Shown here in pieces: positions 26,723-36,029 of a stretch of 64,000 nucleotides of DNA. This stretch comes from JAQIBY01 sp963676165. GTDB taxonomy: Bacteria; Bacteroidota; Bacteroidia; Bacteroidales; ML635J-15. The notes beneath the pieces were generated by a model that worked only from the letters and a program-made list of their open reading frames with translations, searched no databases and was not told where the DNA came from. The stretch lies in NCBI GenBank assembly GCA_963676165.1, contig OY781043.1, forward strand, positions 1,984,001-2,048,000, given 5' to 3'. The position numbers and the translations under genes are program-made. Position 1 is the first letter of the stretch; every line of letters begins with the position of its first letter.

Positions 26723-26750
26723 AAAAAGACCACCCAAAGGTAGTCTTTTT
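26723..26750 (-). terminator. Intrinsic terminator of the 26772-27116 lipoprotein gene
   Basis: AAAAAGACCACC and GGTAGTCTTTTT pair over 12 bases with one wobble and a loop of about 4 bases. On the minus strand the second arm ends in a T-run. It begins 22 bases after the stop at 26772, so it suits the lipoprotein gene. Confidence 0.75.
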
Positions 26751-26771
26751 AATGAATTCGTTTTTGAAGCT

Positions 26772-27116
26772 TTATTCTACTGGAGCTTCTTTAATGTTCA
26801 CGACCTTGCCTTCTTCCCAGCAAATAATTACGTCGCTATCAATCATACCATGTTTTACATTCATTGTGTAAGCAGTTTTACCTTCTTCTTCTTTAACAGA
26901 CTTCACTGAAGGTTCTTCCAGTGTGTAAAGGTCTAAAGGCATTTCATCTGCTTCGTATCCGTATGCTGCAGCTGCGTCCATGATTGAGCTTGTCGCTTCA
27001 ATCTTGTCCATAAAACCTTGCATCTCTTCTGATACTTCAACACTTGAACCGCCACCACATGACGCGATTCCTAATGCAAATCCAACTGCTACGATAGCTG
27101 TCAATAATTTTCTCAT
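26772..27116 (-). CDS. Small lipoprotein
   Basis: The 114-residue product has the lipoprotein signal MRKLLTAIVAVGFALGIASC with the cysteine followed by GGGSS, a usual sorting spacer. The mature part is acidic, with a helix (EEMQGFMDKIEATSSIMDAAAAYG) and a short beta domain near the end. No enzyme motif is seen. It has its own promoter at 27148-27179 and a clear terminator, so it is a monocistronic unit. Probably anchored to the outer membrane. Function unknown. Confidence 0.75.
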   Translation of the reverse strand: MRKLLTAIVAVGFALGIASCGGGSSVEVSEEMQGFMDKIEATSSIMDAAAAYGYEADEMPLDLYTLEEPSVKSVKEEEGKTAYTMNVKHGMIDSDVIICWEEGKVVNIKEAPVE

Positions 27117-27147
27117 AAGTTGTTTTTTTTAGGGTTACTAACTTTAC

Positions 27148-27179
27148 CAAAATTACTAAAATATTTTAATTTTCAAAAA
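27148..27179 (-). promoter_or_regulatory. Promoter of the lipoprotein gene inside the end of the DJ-1 gene
   Basis: On the minus strand TTTTTG (27174-27179) and TAATTTTG (27148-27155) are separated by 18 bases, a good fit to the Bacteroidota pattern. The TTTTTG box overlaps the TGA stop of the DJ-1 gene. The start codon of the lipoprotein lies about 32 bases further downstream. Confidence 0.6.
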
Positions 27180-27769
27180 CGCATTGCCTCTTTAAGTCGT
27201 AAAAGCTCTTCGGGGCTGCTTAACATCTCAACAAGTAAAAATGCCACATCCAAAGCAGTTGACGGTCCTACCGATGTGATTAAATTGCCTGATTGAACAA
27301 TTGACTTATCGGATATTTCTGCGCCATAAGCCTTGAGTTGCTCAATTCGATGCCCACCACTGAGATCGTAAGTCTTGGCTTGTTTTCCTTTTAATACACC
27401 AGCATTTCCCAATGGCAAAGCCGCAACACAAATACTGGCAATTGGCTTATTTGCCTCATCAAAGTCACGAATTAAATCCCGGAACCGCTCATCGTACGCA
27501 TCGACATAAAATCCGGACTCTTCAAAACCTCCCGGAATTGCTAGCGCATCAAAATCATCTGCATGAATGTCGGCAAAACGCTTTTCAGGAATCACACTCA
27601 CATTCCAATGTGCCTTCACAGGGGATGAAAACGCCACCGTTGTCAACTCAATGGCTGTCATATTCACTTCATGTGTCCAACCCATGACGTCAATAAAGGC
27701 ACTTGCTTCAAGTACTTCAAACCCTTGTGCCAAAAACAACAGCACTTTCTTCTTCGGATAATTAGCCAT
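27173..27769 (-). CDS. DJ-1/PfpI family protein
   Basis: The 198-residue protein has the DJ-1/ThiJ/PfpI fold: KKVLLFLAQGFEVLEASAF at the start, the glutamate of GFEVLE, GGFEES, and the conserved cysteine in IASICVAALPLG at about residue 114. The cysteine plus glutamate pair is that of DJ-1-like protective or deglycase-type proteins rather than proteases. It is cytosolic, with no signal peptide. The start lies 3 bases after the stop of the alpha-2-macroglobulin gene, so it may be read as part of that transcript. Substrate is not known. Confidence 0.9.
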   Translation of the reverse strand: MANYPKKKVLLFLAQGFEVLEASAFIDVMGWTHEVNMTAIELTTVAFSSPVKAHWNVSVIPEKRFADIHADDFDALAIPGGFEESGFYVDAYDERFRDLIRDFDEANKPIASICVAALPLGNAGVLKGKQAKTYDLSGGHRIEQLKAYGAEISDKSIVQSGNLITSVGPSTALDVAFLLVEMLSSPEELLRLKEAMRF

Positions 27770-27771
27770 AA

Positions 27772-30700
27772 TTATTTCACTTGTATTCTAACACCCTCGC
27801 TGTGAGAGTTGAATTCTGGCGCATACATGCATTGAATACTAGTTATACCATTCGAAAAGTCACCGGTATGCGTTACAAACAATGGATATTCAAACACATA
27901 AGTTCCTTTGCTCAACCAGCTAAAAAAGAAATCAACAGAGGCATCGCGAATGGATTGGTAATAGCCCAATCCATCTTGATAATGATATCCAGAACGAGTA
28001 CTAACAGGCTCAAGACAAGCAGCTCGCATATCTTTCATATGCACATACTCCATATCTCTGTCGCTACGTAATATCACACGCACAACCAATTGATCTCCAA
28101 CTTCAAAGCTTTCACCATCTTCAACAAGTTCTAGCTCCATACCATCTTCGGTAGCAATTTTTCGGAAAAGTTTCTTTTCTAACTGCAGAGGAGTTTCATG
28201 AGAGGTGATTTTATCTAAATCTTCAAAATATTGCCAATGTAATGCTCCCCAAGCCATGCCTTCGCCTTTTTTAACTAGCTTCACCTCTCCCATTTCTGGT
28301 TTGATTTCATCACCATGCCAGTTTTTACGGAAGTAACCAGTACCAGCATCCGCCTGAACGTCTGGATCAGTAGTTGGGTTATAAATTTCACCACCAATTT
28401 CTACGATAACAGTAGAACCTAAATCAAGCAAGTCGGCTCCTGTTAAAATCAAGGCATAAATTGCTTCGGTTGTTGCTTTGGTCGTTTTCCAATCTTGTGT
28501 ACGTTTCTGATTCAACAACCATTGCTTCATCCGCTCAACAGATTCCATATCGCCAGTTACTTCATCAAAGGCTTCAATTAAGAGCGCTTGAGTTTCTATA
28601 GGTGCCTGATACCAAAAATATCCAGCATTTGCTTTCCAGTACATGCCCATTTCATCATCAACAATGGCATATTCTTTCAAAGATGCAATGATACTTTTTG
28701 CTTGCATAATATCATCCGCACGATGCACTACAAGTGATATCATGGCTTTACTGTACGGATTAAATTCGACCCAGTATGTTTTTGCCTGACTATAGAAATA
28801 CTGATACGCCTCTGCTGCTGCAGGACCAACAGATTGAATGTCGGTAGTAAAGCTTCGAGTATAAAGATAATGAATATGGATGTATGACAAGTGATTTTCC
28901 TTCATCTCATCCTCATCGTAATAGCGCTTCAACTGACGATAATCTTTCAATATTTGATTGTCAAGATATTGTGATGCATGACGCAACATAGCATCTACCC
29001 TGCTTTGATATGCTTCATCCAACACATTTAGATGTTTCAGATGTCCTAAACCTGCTACAATATGTTGTGTGATATAACGACTTTCAGGCATTCCATCAAA
29101 CCAAGGCCAAGCGCCATTTCCTTTTTGTCGTTTTTCAAGTTTAGACAAGCTAGATTGTAATTCTCTGGACATTTTGTGCATATCGAAAAGTAAACCAACA
29201 CGACGTTTACGTTCTGATTCATTTTGAGCTTGCAGTACCCACGGTGTTTGTTGCAACATTATAGCTTTCAAATCTTCATTTTTCTGCAAGTTTGAACGCA
29301 AAGCATCCGATTCAGGAATGGCTTTCCATGCTTCGAAAATCGATTTTATTTTTGGATCGGAATTCGCAATGTATGTTGCCAAACTGTTAGCGTAAAAACG
29401 TGAGAAAATCTGCTCAGAACATTCGTAAGGATACTCCATTAAATATGGCAATGCCTGAACAGCATACCATGCAGGACGAGGAGTCATTTCCAAACTCAAT
29501 TGATGATGTCTCATGCTTCCTCCAGATTTGGAGTCCATCAACTTCTTGAATTTCCAAGTTTTTGTTGAATTTCCGTTGACATACATTGGCATAGACTCAG
29601 TTACTAGCATACGATTACTCAAGACAGGAACAATTTTTCGTTCCCCGTCACCATACATTCCAGTTTTAGCAATTAACTCATATTCAATCGCCTGAACACC
29701 TTCAGGAATATTCAAATCAAATAAAACAAGGGTGTTCCCTCCAGCATCCACATTGAATGCTTTTTCAGCGCCTGCCACCATCAATTCGGATGTAATGTCT
29801 TTTCCTGTCATCACATCGGTAAGCTTAATGCTGCATTGTCCCTCTTGAAGATCATCAGATAAATTGGAAATCTTGATTTGCAAATTCATACTATCCCCTT
29901 CACGGAAAAAACGTGGCATATTAGGAACGACCATCAATTGTTTTTTTGTCACCATTTGTTTTTCAGTGACACCAGTTTTTAGATCTTTTGTGTGAGCTAG
30001 AGCCAAAAACTTCCAACGTGTTAAGCTTTCTGGAGCAGTAAATGTAAAAGACAAATCTCCATTAGCATCGGTTTGCAATTGAGGATAGAAAAATGCAGTC
30101 TCATTAAAATTTGAACGGACTTGAACTTCTCCTGATTGATCTTTTTCACCAGCCTGTTGCTGTGAGACATTCATTTTATCTTGATCCGCAGAATTTGAAA
30201 GCGTTTTGGAATCAGAAGCAGAAACTTCATCAACAAGCATTAATTCTTCCGCTTCGGCCATCATTACAGCACCATCAAGCTCCGCTGTTTTTGCACTTCC
30301 AGTGCTACTGCGCATAACAACACCTCTACCATTGCCTCCAACAAGAGAATTTCTTTCATAGCGATAATCGTAATAGGTTCCATAATAATTCAGCCCAAAC
30401 AAATTGAGACCTGGAGGTGTACCTTGAATGGACACATATTCTTGATCGATGGAATTGACCAAATAACTTGATGAGCTATAAGAAAATGCAGATTGTGAAA
30501 AATTTCGACTTGGATATTGAGGATAGAATAAAGTGAAGTAAAAATTATTTGCATAGAACGCATCCAAAGACTCATCGTACATTGTTGCAAGTACCTCAGC
30601 CGCCAATTTTTCACCTTTATGTCCACGAATTTTCATGACAATTTGCTCCTCAGCACCAGGCAGAACTTCATCACGGAAGTGTATCAATTCCATATCCAAC

Positions 30701-33700
30701 TGTTTATTATCGTAAGGAACAGTTAAATTCATGCTTTGTGTGAAAAACCTACCATTGCTAACCAAATAGGCACTAAGCAAAATACCACCACGCATGTTTT
30801 CATCAATATCGTAACTAAGTTTTTTGATTTCACCATCGAGTTTTAGCCAATCACGGAAAAGCACTTTATTTTCATGCTCTACAATAACATATGCCATAGA
30901 TTGTTTTAATCCGGAGCCAATTCCAATTTCAAGAGTTTCTCCCGGATGATATTGCAAACTCTCATTGTTCACACGCAATTCCAGAGGAACATGAGCCATG
31001 ACAGTTTTATTTCCCTGATCAGTAATTCGAATGTATTCTTTCTCTATTACTGGCAATCCGAATGCATCTTTTGCACGAATTTCAATTTTATAAACTCCAG
31101 CAGTCAGCTTCTCAACCTGTGGAATACCAATCGTATTGCTTTTTTCAGTATCAAAAGGTATGCTTATCACCTGATGATCAACAGGGAAATTATGTATTAA
31201 ATCTTCGTCTTTAAATGCATTATTAGGAAGTCGATTTGACCATTCTTCCTTACTGTACATTGCATATTCAGGCATTTCCCAGCGACGTGACATCAGCAAT
31301 TTTCCGGGAGCCTTCAATCGGTAAAATTGCAGTGAGCCTTCAGCATCCACTTTTTGACCGTTAAGATTCTGAGTATAAATCATCACAGAATCCAACTCAC
31401 TGATGTCAACTTTTTCTCCAAAGTTTGTATTTATTAGTAAACTGCGGTAACCAACAGTTAGGTTTGCATTGTCAGATTGAGTTTCACCTGTCATATCAGT
31501 CACATCAACCTCAATGGAATAAGTAAAGCTCACATCAGGACTTTCTGGAAATCCTGGCAATGGGTCAGCAGTAAAATCAATTTCAAAGGCTCCATCCTGA
31601 TTTGTTTTGGTCTCTCCGAAAGTTACCATTTCACGTTGAACAGGATAATAATACCATCTCCAAGGATTATAAAAATTCGCTTGAGCAAAAACGCGATATT
31701 TTACATTGGCGTCTGTGATTTTTGCTCCAGTATAAGAACTAGCAACACCACTGACACTCACTTTTTGAGTCAATTTATAATTCCCATCAAAATCATCCAT
31801 TTTCACTTCAAAGGCAGGACGTTTATACTCTTCTAAACGGACAGATTTGCTGGAGTTTCCAACTTTTATTTGCAAATTCCCATTCAACAAGCCATCAAGG
31901 ATATGAAAGTCGGTAGAAAAACTTCCGTATTCGTTGGCTTTCACCTGCTTTTGAGCAATTAGCTGATAATTTGGATCGTAAAGAAAGACTGTTGTTCTGT
32001 AATTCGGAAGAATTTCGTGATGTTTTCCTTGGCTTTCAACAACAATACCTTTCACATGTATCTTTTGATTTGGACGATACACCGCACGATCTGTAAACAT
32101 ATGTACATCAACCTGTTTCTTTTGTTTGCTGTTGTAATAATAATTGTAATTGTAATAATATTCCGAACCAGTCATGATCTTTTCATGCTTCGTTTCCAGC
32201 ATGAAAGCATAGGTGGCATAATCTTTCTTAATCGCATTGCAAAACCGTCCATCTTTTGCAGTTGTACCAGAAGCAAGACGCTGATATTCATACTTTCCAA
32301 CTCGATAATTGTATTTCTCACGGAACATAGTCACCTTGACATCTTTTAGTGGATTTCCTTTCTCACGATCAGTTACAATGAGTTGCAAAAAATCATCATC
32401 CGTATAAGTATCAGTCATCCACGAGAGACTTGTGACACTAAAGGATTTCATCAACACATAATTTTCTTCCGAATCCAAGGCGTTTACAGAAAAAATCATA
32501 AAATAAAACCCTGTTGGCAATCCTTCCGAAAGATACTCTGTACTATGCTGAACGTAATCGACTTTTCCTGGCAATTCTACATGATCAGATGTCACGAGTT
32601 CAGCAGCTTTCACAAGTTTATCTAAGCGCTTTTCACCATAAGAATTTCGATTGATATTTTTAAAACGATCAGGGTCAATTTTGTAGATCTGAACATGTAA
32701 CTCTCCTATGTTTGTGTAAGAAATAAAGATGGGAAAATCCTTTTCTGGCATCACATAATCATCCATTTGCATTGACATGGATTTTGTGGAAAGGTCATTT
32801 TGCAAATGGTTTGCTAATTGTGCAGGACGTGAATTGGGATGTTCTAAAATAATAATATCACACACGTCGTAGGCTTTTCCTAAATAAAACGCTTTGCTTG
32901 TATCTCCAGGAATATGTTGAATCTCTGCACCTTTAGAACGATACCACTGCGCTAAAGCATAATCAACTTCACTCACAGCAAGATCGCTTTTATACTTATC
33001 ACGCAAGGCATATAATGCATTGAACATTAATTGCGATGCATTTTTTGAAGATGATCTGGCTTTCACAATTTCCAAACGACGCAAATCGGTATAAACCTTA
33101 GAATACACATACTCCCCTTTGTGTTGCTCTTTCATTAAAATTTGCAAGAAAGTCATAATGGCATTCATCTGTTCATCTTTCAATGTAATATCCTGATACA
33201 TAAACAATCGAGCATCATGAAAAAACGACTCTGACTCAATGACTTCAGTCTTGGGTTGAGCATAATAGTTCATTGGTCTTAATAGCACATTCACAGCATC
33301 ATGCACAATAAAATCCAGCAAAGTAGGCTGAATTAAACGTGCATATTCATTTTGACTAATAAGTTCCGGAAATTTTAAAATACTGGAGTGATACAAAACC
33401 TCAGGCTCTGACAAAGCATGCTCGTATTGTTTTAAAATTGCTTTTTCAAAATCGTCAGTTGTCCAAGTCTCTATGTCATCTTCAGCAAATTCACCAGTGC
33501 TCATACGTTGAGCAATTTGCCACGAATTTCCCTGATAATACATCAAATACATTTTGGCAATTAGTACATGTGTAAGGGCTTTCATTTCGCCGTTGTATCG
33601 TTCTACATCGCTAAGCAAAGACGCGATAAATTCCGGCAATTGATTTTCCTGATAATAATTATTCAACTTCATTCGGTAAATCACTGCCTTAATTAAGTCT

Positions 33701-33888
33701 TCCTCTTTTTCTTGGTCAATGGAGAGCTGATAAATGCTATCAACAACTTTTATTGCGGATTGAGGAAGTCCTTTTTCCTCGTAATGACTCACTTCTTCCC
33801 ATAGATCAGAAATGCTTTGCTGCGCACTTATATCCACTGATATTAAAGCAAATAGACTTAACAAGGTAATCCCAAGAGTTCGTTTCAT
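27772..33888 (-). CDS. Bacterial alpha-2-macroglobulin with thioester motif
   Basis: From the ATG at 33888 the protein is 2038 residues. A reading from 33915 adds 9 codons before the signal peptide. It has the signal peptide of an exported protein (MKRTLGITLLSLFALISV..AQQ), with no lipobox cysteine. Several MG-type beta-sandwich domains fill the first half, including a vWF-free region with tyrosine-rich strands. The alpha-2-macroglobulin core begins near residue 1266 (TAFFYPQLQTDANGDLSFTF). A thioester motif YPYECSEQIF lies near residue 1488, with the Cys and Gln needed for an internal thioester. Such proteins trap proteases. The usual partner PbpC is absent here; a DJ-1 gene follows. Confidence 0.93.
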   Translation of the reverse strand: MKRTLGITLLSLFALISVDISAQQSISDLWEEVSHYEEKGLPQSAIKVVDSIYQLSIDQEKEEDLIKAVIYRMKLNNYYQENQLPEFIASLLSDVERYNGEMKALTHVLIAKMYLMYYQGNSWQIAQRMSTGEFAEDDIETWTTDDFEKAILKQYEHALSEPEVLYHSSILKFPELISQNEYARLIQPTLLDFIVHDAVNVLLRPMNYYAQPKTEVIESESFFHDARLFMYQDITLKDEQMNAIMTFLQILMKEQHKGEYVYSKVYTDLRRLEIVKARSSSKNASQLMFNALYALRDKYKSDLAVSEVDYALAQWYRSKGAEIQHIPGDTSKAFYLGKAYDVCDIIILEHPNSRPAQLANHLQNDLSTKSMSMQMDDYVMPEKDFPIFISYTNIGELHVQIYKIDPDRFKNINRNSYGEKRLDKLVKAAELVTSDHVELPGKVDYVQHSTEYLSEGLPTGFYFMIFSVNALDSEENYVLMKSFSVTSLSWMTDTYTDDDFLQLIVTDREKGNPLKDVKVTMFREKYNYRVGKYEYQRLASGTTAKDGRFCNAIKKDYATYAFMLETKHEKIMTGSEYYYNYNYYYNSKQKKQVDVHMFTDRAVYRPNQKIHVKGIVVESQGKHHEILPNYRTTVFLYDPNYQLIAQKQVKANEYGSFSTDFHILDGLLNGNLQIKVGNSSKSVRLEEYKRPAFEVKMDDFDGNYKLTQKVSVSGVASSYTGAKITDANVKYRVFAQANFYNPWRWYYYPVQREMVTFGETKTNQDGAFEIDFTADPLPGFPESPDVSFTYSIEVDVTDMTGETQSDNANLTVGYRSLLINTNFGEKVDISELDSVMIYTQNLNGQKVDAEGSLQFYRLKAPGKLLMSRRWEMPEYAMYSKEEWSNRLPNNAFKDEDLIHNFPVDHQVISIPFDTEKSNTIGIPQVEKLTAGVYKIEIRAKDAFGLPVIEKEYIRITDQGNKTVMAHVPLELRVNNESLQYHPGETLEIGIGSGLKQSMAYVIVEHENKVLFRDWLKLDGEIKKLSYDIDENMRGGILLSAYLVSNGRFFTQSMNLTVPYDNKQLDMELIHFRDEVLPGAEEQIVMKIRGHKGEKLAAEVLATMYDESLDAFYANNFYFTLFYPQYPSRNFSQSAFSYSSSSYLVNSIDQEYVSIQGTPPGLNLFGLNYYGTYYDYRYERNSLVGGNGRGVVMRSSTGSAKTAELDGAVMMAEAEELMLVDEVSASDSKTLSNSADQDKMNVSQQQAGEKDQSGEVQVRSNFNETAFFYPQLQTDANGDLSFTFTAPESLTRWKFLALAHTKDLKTGVTEKQMVTKKQLMVVPNMPRFFREGDSMNLQIKISNLSDDLQEGQCSIKLTDVMTGKDITSELMVAGAEKAFNVDAGGNTLVLFDLNIPEGVQAIEYELIAKTGMYGDGERKIVPVLSNRMLVTESMPMYVNGNSTKTWKFKKLMDSKSGGSMRHHQLSLEMTPRPAWYAVQALPYLMEYPYECSEQIFSRFYANSLATYIANSDPKIKSIFEAWKAIPESDALRSNLQKNEDLKAIMLQQTPWVLQAQNESERKRRVGLLFDMHKMSRELQSSLSKLEKRQKGNGAWPWFDGMPESRYITQHIVAGLGHLKHLNVLDEAYQSRVDAMLRHASQYLDNQILKDYRQLKRYYDEDEMKENHLSYIHIHYLYTRSFTTDIQSVGPAAAEAYQYFYSQAKTYWVEFNPYSKAMISLVVHRADDIMQAKSIIASLKEYAIVDDEMGMYWKANAGYFWYQAPIETQALLIEAFDEVTGDMESVERMKQWLLNQKRTQDWKTTKATTEAIYALILTGADLLDLGSTVIVEIGGEIYNPTTDPDVQADAGTGYFRKNWHGDEIKPEMGEVKLVKKGEGMAWGALHWQYFEDLDKITSHETPLQLEKKLFRKIATEDGMELELVEDGESFEVGDQLVVRVILRSDRDMEYVHMKDMRAACLEPVSTRSGYHYQDGLGYYQSIRDASVDFFFSWLSKGTYVFEYPLFVTHTGDFSNGITSIQCMYAPEFNSHSEGVRIQVK

Positions 33889-34153
33889 AGTATTTTTTTT
33901 AATGATAAACTGCAATATAGATGTGCGAGAAATGGAAATTCCATAAACGCATTGAAATTTTTTCCAATTTATCCAATTTTACTCGAATAGCAAAATAGAA
34001 TAAAGGGATAAATGATCAAAAAGTGAGATGAACAAAGGTATAAAAAGGCGTACAATCTTATTCACAATATATCAACACCTTACACAAAATCTAAATGAAA
34101 CATTCGTTTATTTATTATCGCATCTATATTCACCTAACCTAAAGTTAACAGAC

Positions 34154-35031
34154 ATGAAAAACTCGGATTGATTTTAAGCTTCACTATGATCTTACTATCA
34201 GTAAATCAAAGTTTTGCTGATGGATGAATTAAATTCATCAAAAACGATTACGACAAAGCTCTAGAGCAAGCAAAAGCGGAAAACAAAATCATATTTGTGG
34301 ATGTTTATGCCACTTGGTGTGGGCCATGCAAAATGTTAAATCAAAACACTTTCATAGATGATTCAGTATCCCAATTCTTTAATCAAAACTTTATCAATTT
34401 AAAATTGATGGTGACACAGAAAAAGGCATAGCTTTCATGGAAAAGTTTCCTGTAGAGGCATATCCAAGCTTGTATTTCATTTCAGCATTCAACTCCTAAC
34501 AGGCTATATGGAAACTGATGAATTGCTCAAAGAAGCGGAGTATATTACCCATCCGGGAAAATCTCCCCTATAATAACGTGAGTTCGATCTAAGAAATCCA
34601 AACCAGCCTGCCATCTAAAAAGTAAACCGGCTGGCAGGCAACTTCAAAAGATTTTTTCATATTCAAATGAAATTTCTGAAAGACTATCGGGATAATTTGA
34701 GAAAATTTCATGAACGAATATGGGGAAATATTTGAAGACTGTAAAGGAAAGTCATTTTGATACCATCTTTTGCCTAAAAAATCCTTGAAGTAACCCGTTA
34801 CTACTTCGTATTTTATTAGGCTAAATCTGACATCAAAATGACTTTCTGTTTTAGGTTTCTTACGTCGAACTCACGTTATAATATTGTTCACACAGAAATA
34901 CTAGCAACAAAAAACGACAAAGCTGGACTTAAAACGATTTATCAATATCTTGCTTATGTCTTGGAGGGCGAAGAACTGGAGGAATACAAAAAAGCATTAT
35001 GGATTACTATGAGGAGCTAAGGGCAGAATAA
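34154..35031 (+). pseudogene. Thioredoxin-family pseudogene split by a MITE-like element
   Basis: The decayed gene begins at 34154 with a signal peptide that becomes readable if one A is added (MKKLGLILSFTMILLSVNQ). A TGA at about 34227 replaces a likely TGG. The frame then reads DYDKALEQAKAENKIIF and VDVYATWCGPCKML, the WCGPCK thioredoxin active site. Later frameshifts fall near 34408 and 34485, after which KFPVEAYPSLYF and LLTGYMETDELLKEAEY are seen in different frames. The element at 34569-34883 interrupts it. The 3' part (AGLKTIYQYLAYVLEGEELE) resumes at 34884 and, after another shift, ends at 35031 with SIMDYYEELRAE. Original role was probably a periplasmic or exported thiol oxidoreductase. 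Confidence 0.75.
34569..34883. mobile_element. MITE-like element with terminal inverted repeats
   Basis: The 315-base element starts TATAATAACGTGAGTTCGA and its right end, read in reverse complement, is TATTATAACGTGAGTTCGA, 1 mismatch in 19; the match continues after 2 differences with TAAGAAA on both sides. It has no open frame. Inside are a GCCTGCCA/TGGCAGGC pair near 34600-34640 and GAAAGTCATTTTGAT at about 34750 paired with ATCAAAATGACTTTC at about 34835, so it folds as nested palindromes. It interrupts the thioredoxin pseudogene. Target duplication would be as short as TA and cannot be proved here. The mobilising transposase is not in the window. Confidence 0.7.
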
Positions 35032-35167
35032 TGTTCTGTTTTAAATTTCTCACACAGAAGGCTGCATTCTGATCATGAATTTTGAAATTGGTTTCGGGTT
35101 TCTAATTTTTATGGAGATTAAGATTCCTCCACCCTTACCAGCGGGTCGGAATGACATTTTTCACTTA

Positions 35168-35890
35168 TTAACTTCCTAAGTAGTCAGTCAGTTTTGGGAT
35201 TGCTTCGGGTTTTCCAAGATCGAGCCAAAAGTCCTTATCATGCTGATATGCAAGAATCGATTTATTTTCTGAAGCAGCTTGCATATAGCTCTCAATGATT
35301 GAGAAAGCCCCCTCTCCTTTTACATCAGCTAAAAATGCCTGAGATACAATATGAATACCACTAAAAGCCAATCGTTTTGGGGATGGACATTCCCGAACAA
35401 GGTTTGTTTCTCCAGTTTTTTGATTTTCACGCCCTACCATTTCAGCATCTTCATTAAACCATAAATAACGGCTTGTTTTTCGGTCACGCATGGCAAGGGA
35501 AACATACGCATTATGATCGGTATGATATGTTAAAAATTTGTGATAATCTAAATCTGTCCAGATATCGACATTATGAATTAAAACTGGCTCACTATCTTTC
35601 AACAAAGGTGCAGCTTTAAGCAGGCCACCACCTGTTTCTAACAAGTCATCACGCTCATCAGAAATTTGAATTGTATAATCTGAAAATTCAGGTTGGTTCA
35701 GATATTGGATGACACTGTCCGCATAGTGATGCACATTAACGACAAACTCAGTAATTCCGAATCCTGCAAGTTTATGAAGTAAATGTCCAAGCATTGGTTT
35801 TCCATTTACTTCAACAAGTGCTTTGGGTCTATCATTGGTGAAAGGACGTAATCTCGTTCCTAATCCGGCAGCAAATATCATTGCTTTCAT
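35168..35890 (-). CDS. MurU-like nucleotidyltransferase
   Basis: The 240-residue protein is a sugar-phosphate nucleotidyltransferase: MKAMIFAAGLGTRLRPFTND is the NTP-binding loop, followed by PKALVEVNGKPMLGHLLHKL, the HNVDIWTDLD metal site and FWLDLGKPEA near the end. This short type fits the MurNAc-1-phosphate uridylyltransferase MurU, which makes UDP-MurNAc in the peptidoglycan-recycling shortcut. Gene order supports it: the upstream gene at 36030-37460 is an AmgK-like kinase that would supply MurNAc-1-phosphate. It is the last gene of a three-gene unit, 12 bases after the small CxxC gene. A general NDP-sugar enzyme remains possible. Confidence 0.85.
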   Translation of the reverse strand: MKAMIFAAGLGTRLRPFTNDRPKALVEVNGKPMLGHLLHKLAGFGITEFVVNVHHYADSVIQYLNQPEFSDYTIQISDERDDLLETGGGLLKAAPLLKDSEPVLIHNVDIWTDLDYHKFLTYHTDHNAYVSLAMRDRKTSRYLWFNEDAEMVGRENQKTGETNLVRECPSPKRLAFSGIHIVSQAFLADVKGEGAFSIIESYMQAASENKSILAYQHDKDFWLDLGKPEAIPKLTDYLGS

Positions 35891-35902
35891 AACACAATAT
35901 TT

Positions 35903-36028
35903 TTACGATGTTGCTTTGGGTTTACACAGTTTCTTTTTCTTGTCTGAGCCCAGTCCACATTTCTTACACACAAAGGTAAAGGCTTCATCCTGCTTGCTCT
36001 TTTTCTTTTCGCACATTTTCTTTCCCAT
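35903..36028 (-). CDS. 41-residue basic CxxC peptide
   Basis: An ATG at 36028 opens a 41-residue protein beginning MGKKMCEKKKSKQDEAF, with a CKKCGL pair near residue 21 and a further cysteine (LCKPKATS) at the end. The single CxxC plus outlying cysteines could make a small zinc ribbon. The stop of the upstream kinase gene lies 1 base before the ATG and the MurU-like gene starts 12 bases after its stop, so all three are one operon. The composition (about one third lysine) suggests nucleic acid or anionic-polymer binding. I know no family; it was too short for routine gene calling. Confidence 0.65.
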   Translation of the reverse strand: MGKKMCEKKKSKQDEAFTFVCKKCGLGSDKKKKLCKPKATS

Positions 36029-36029
36029 A

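Noticed and set aside
35060..35165. CAGCGGGTCGGAATGACATTTT phrase resembling the GTCATTCG repeats
   Set aside because: Too short to claim as a repeat member without other genome copies.
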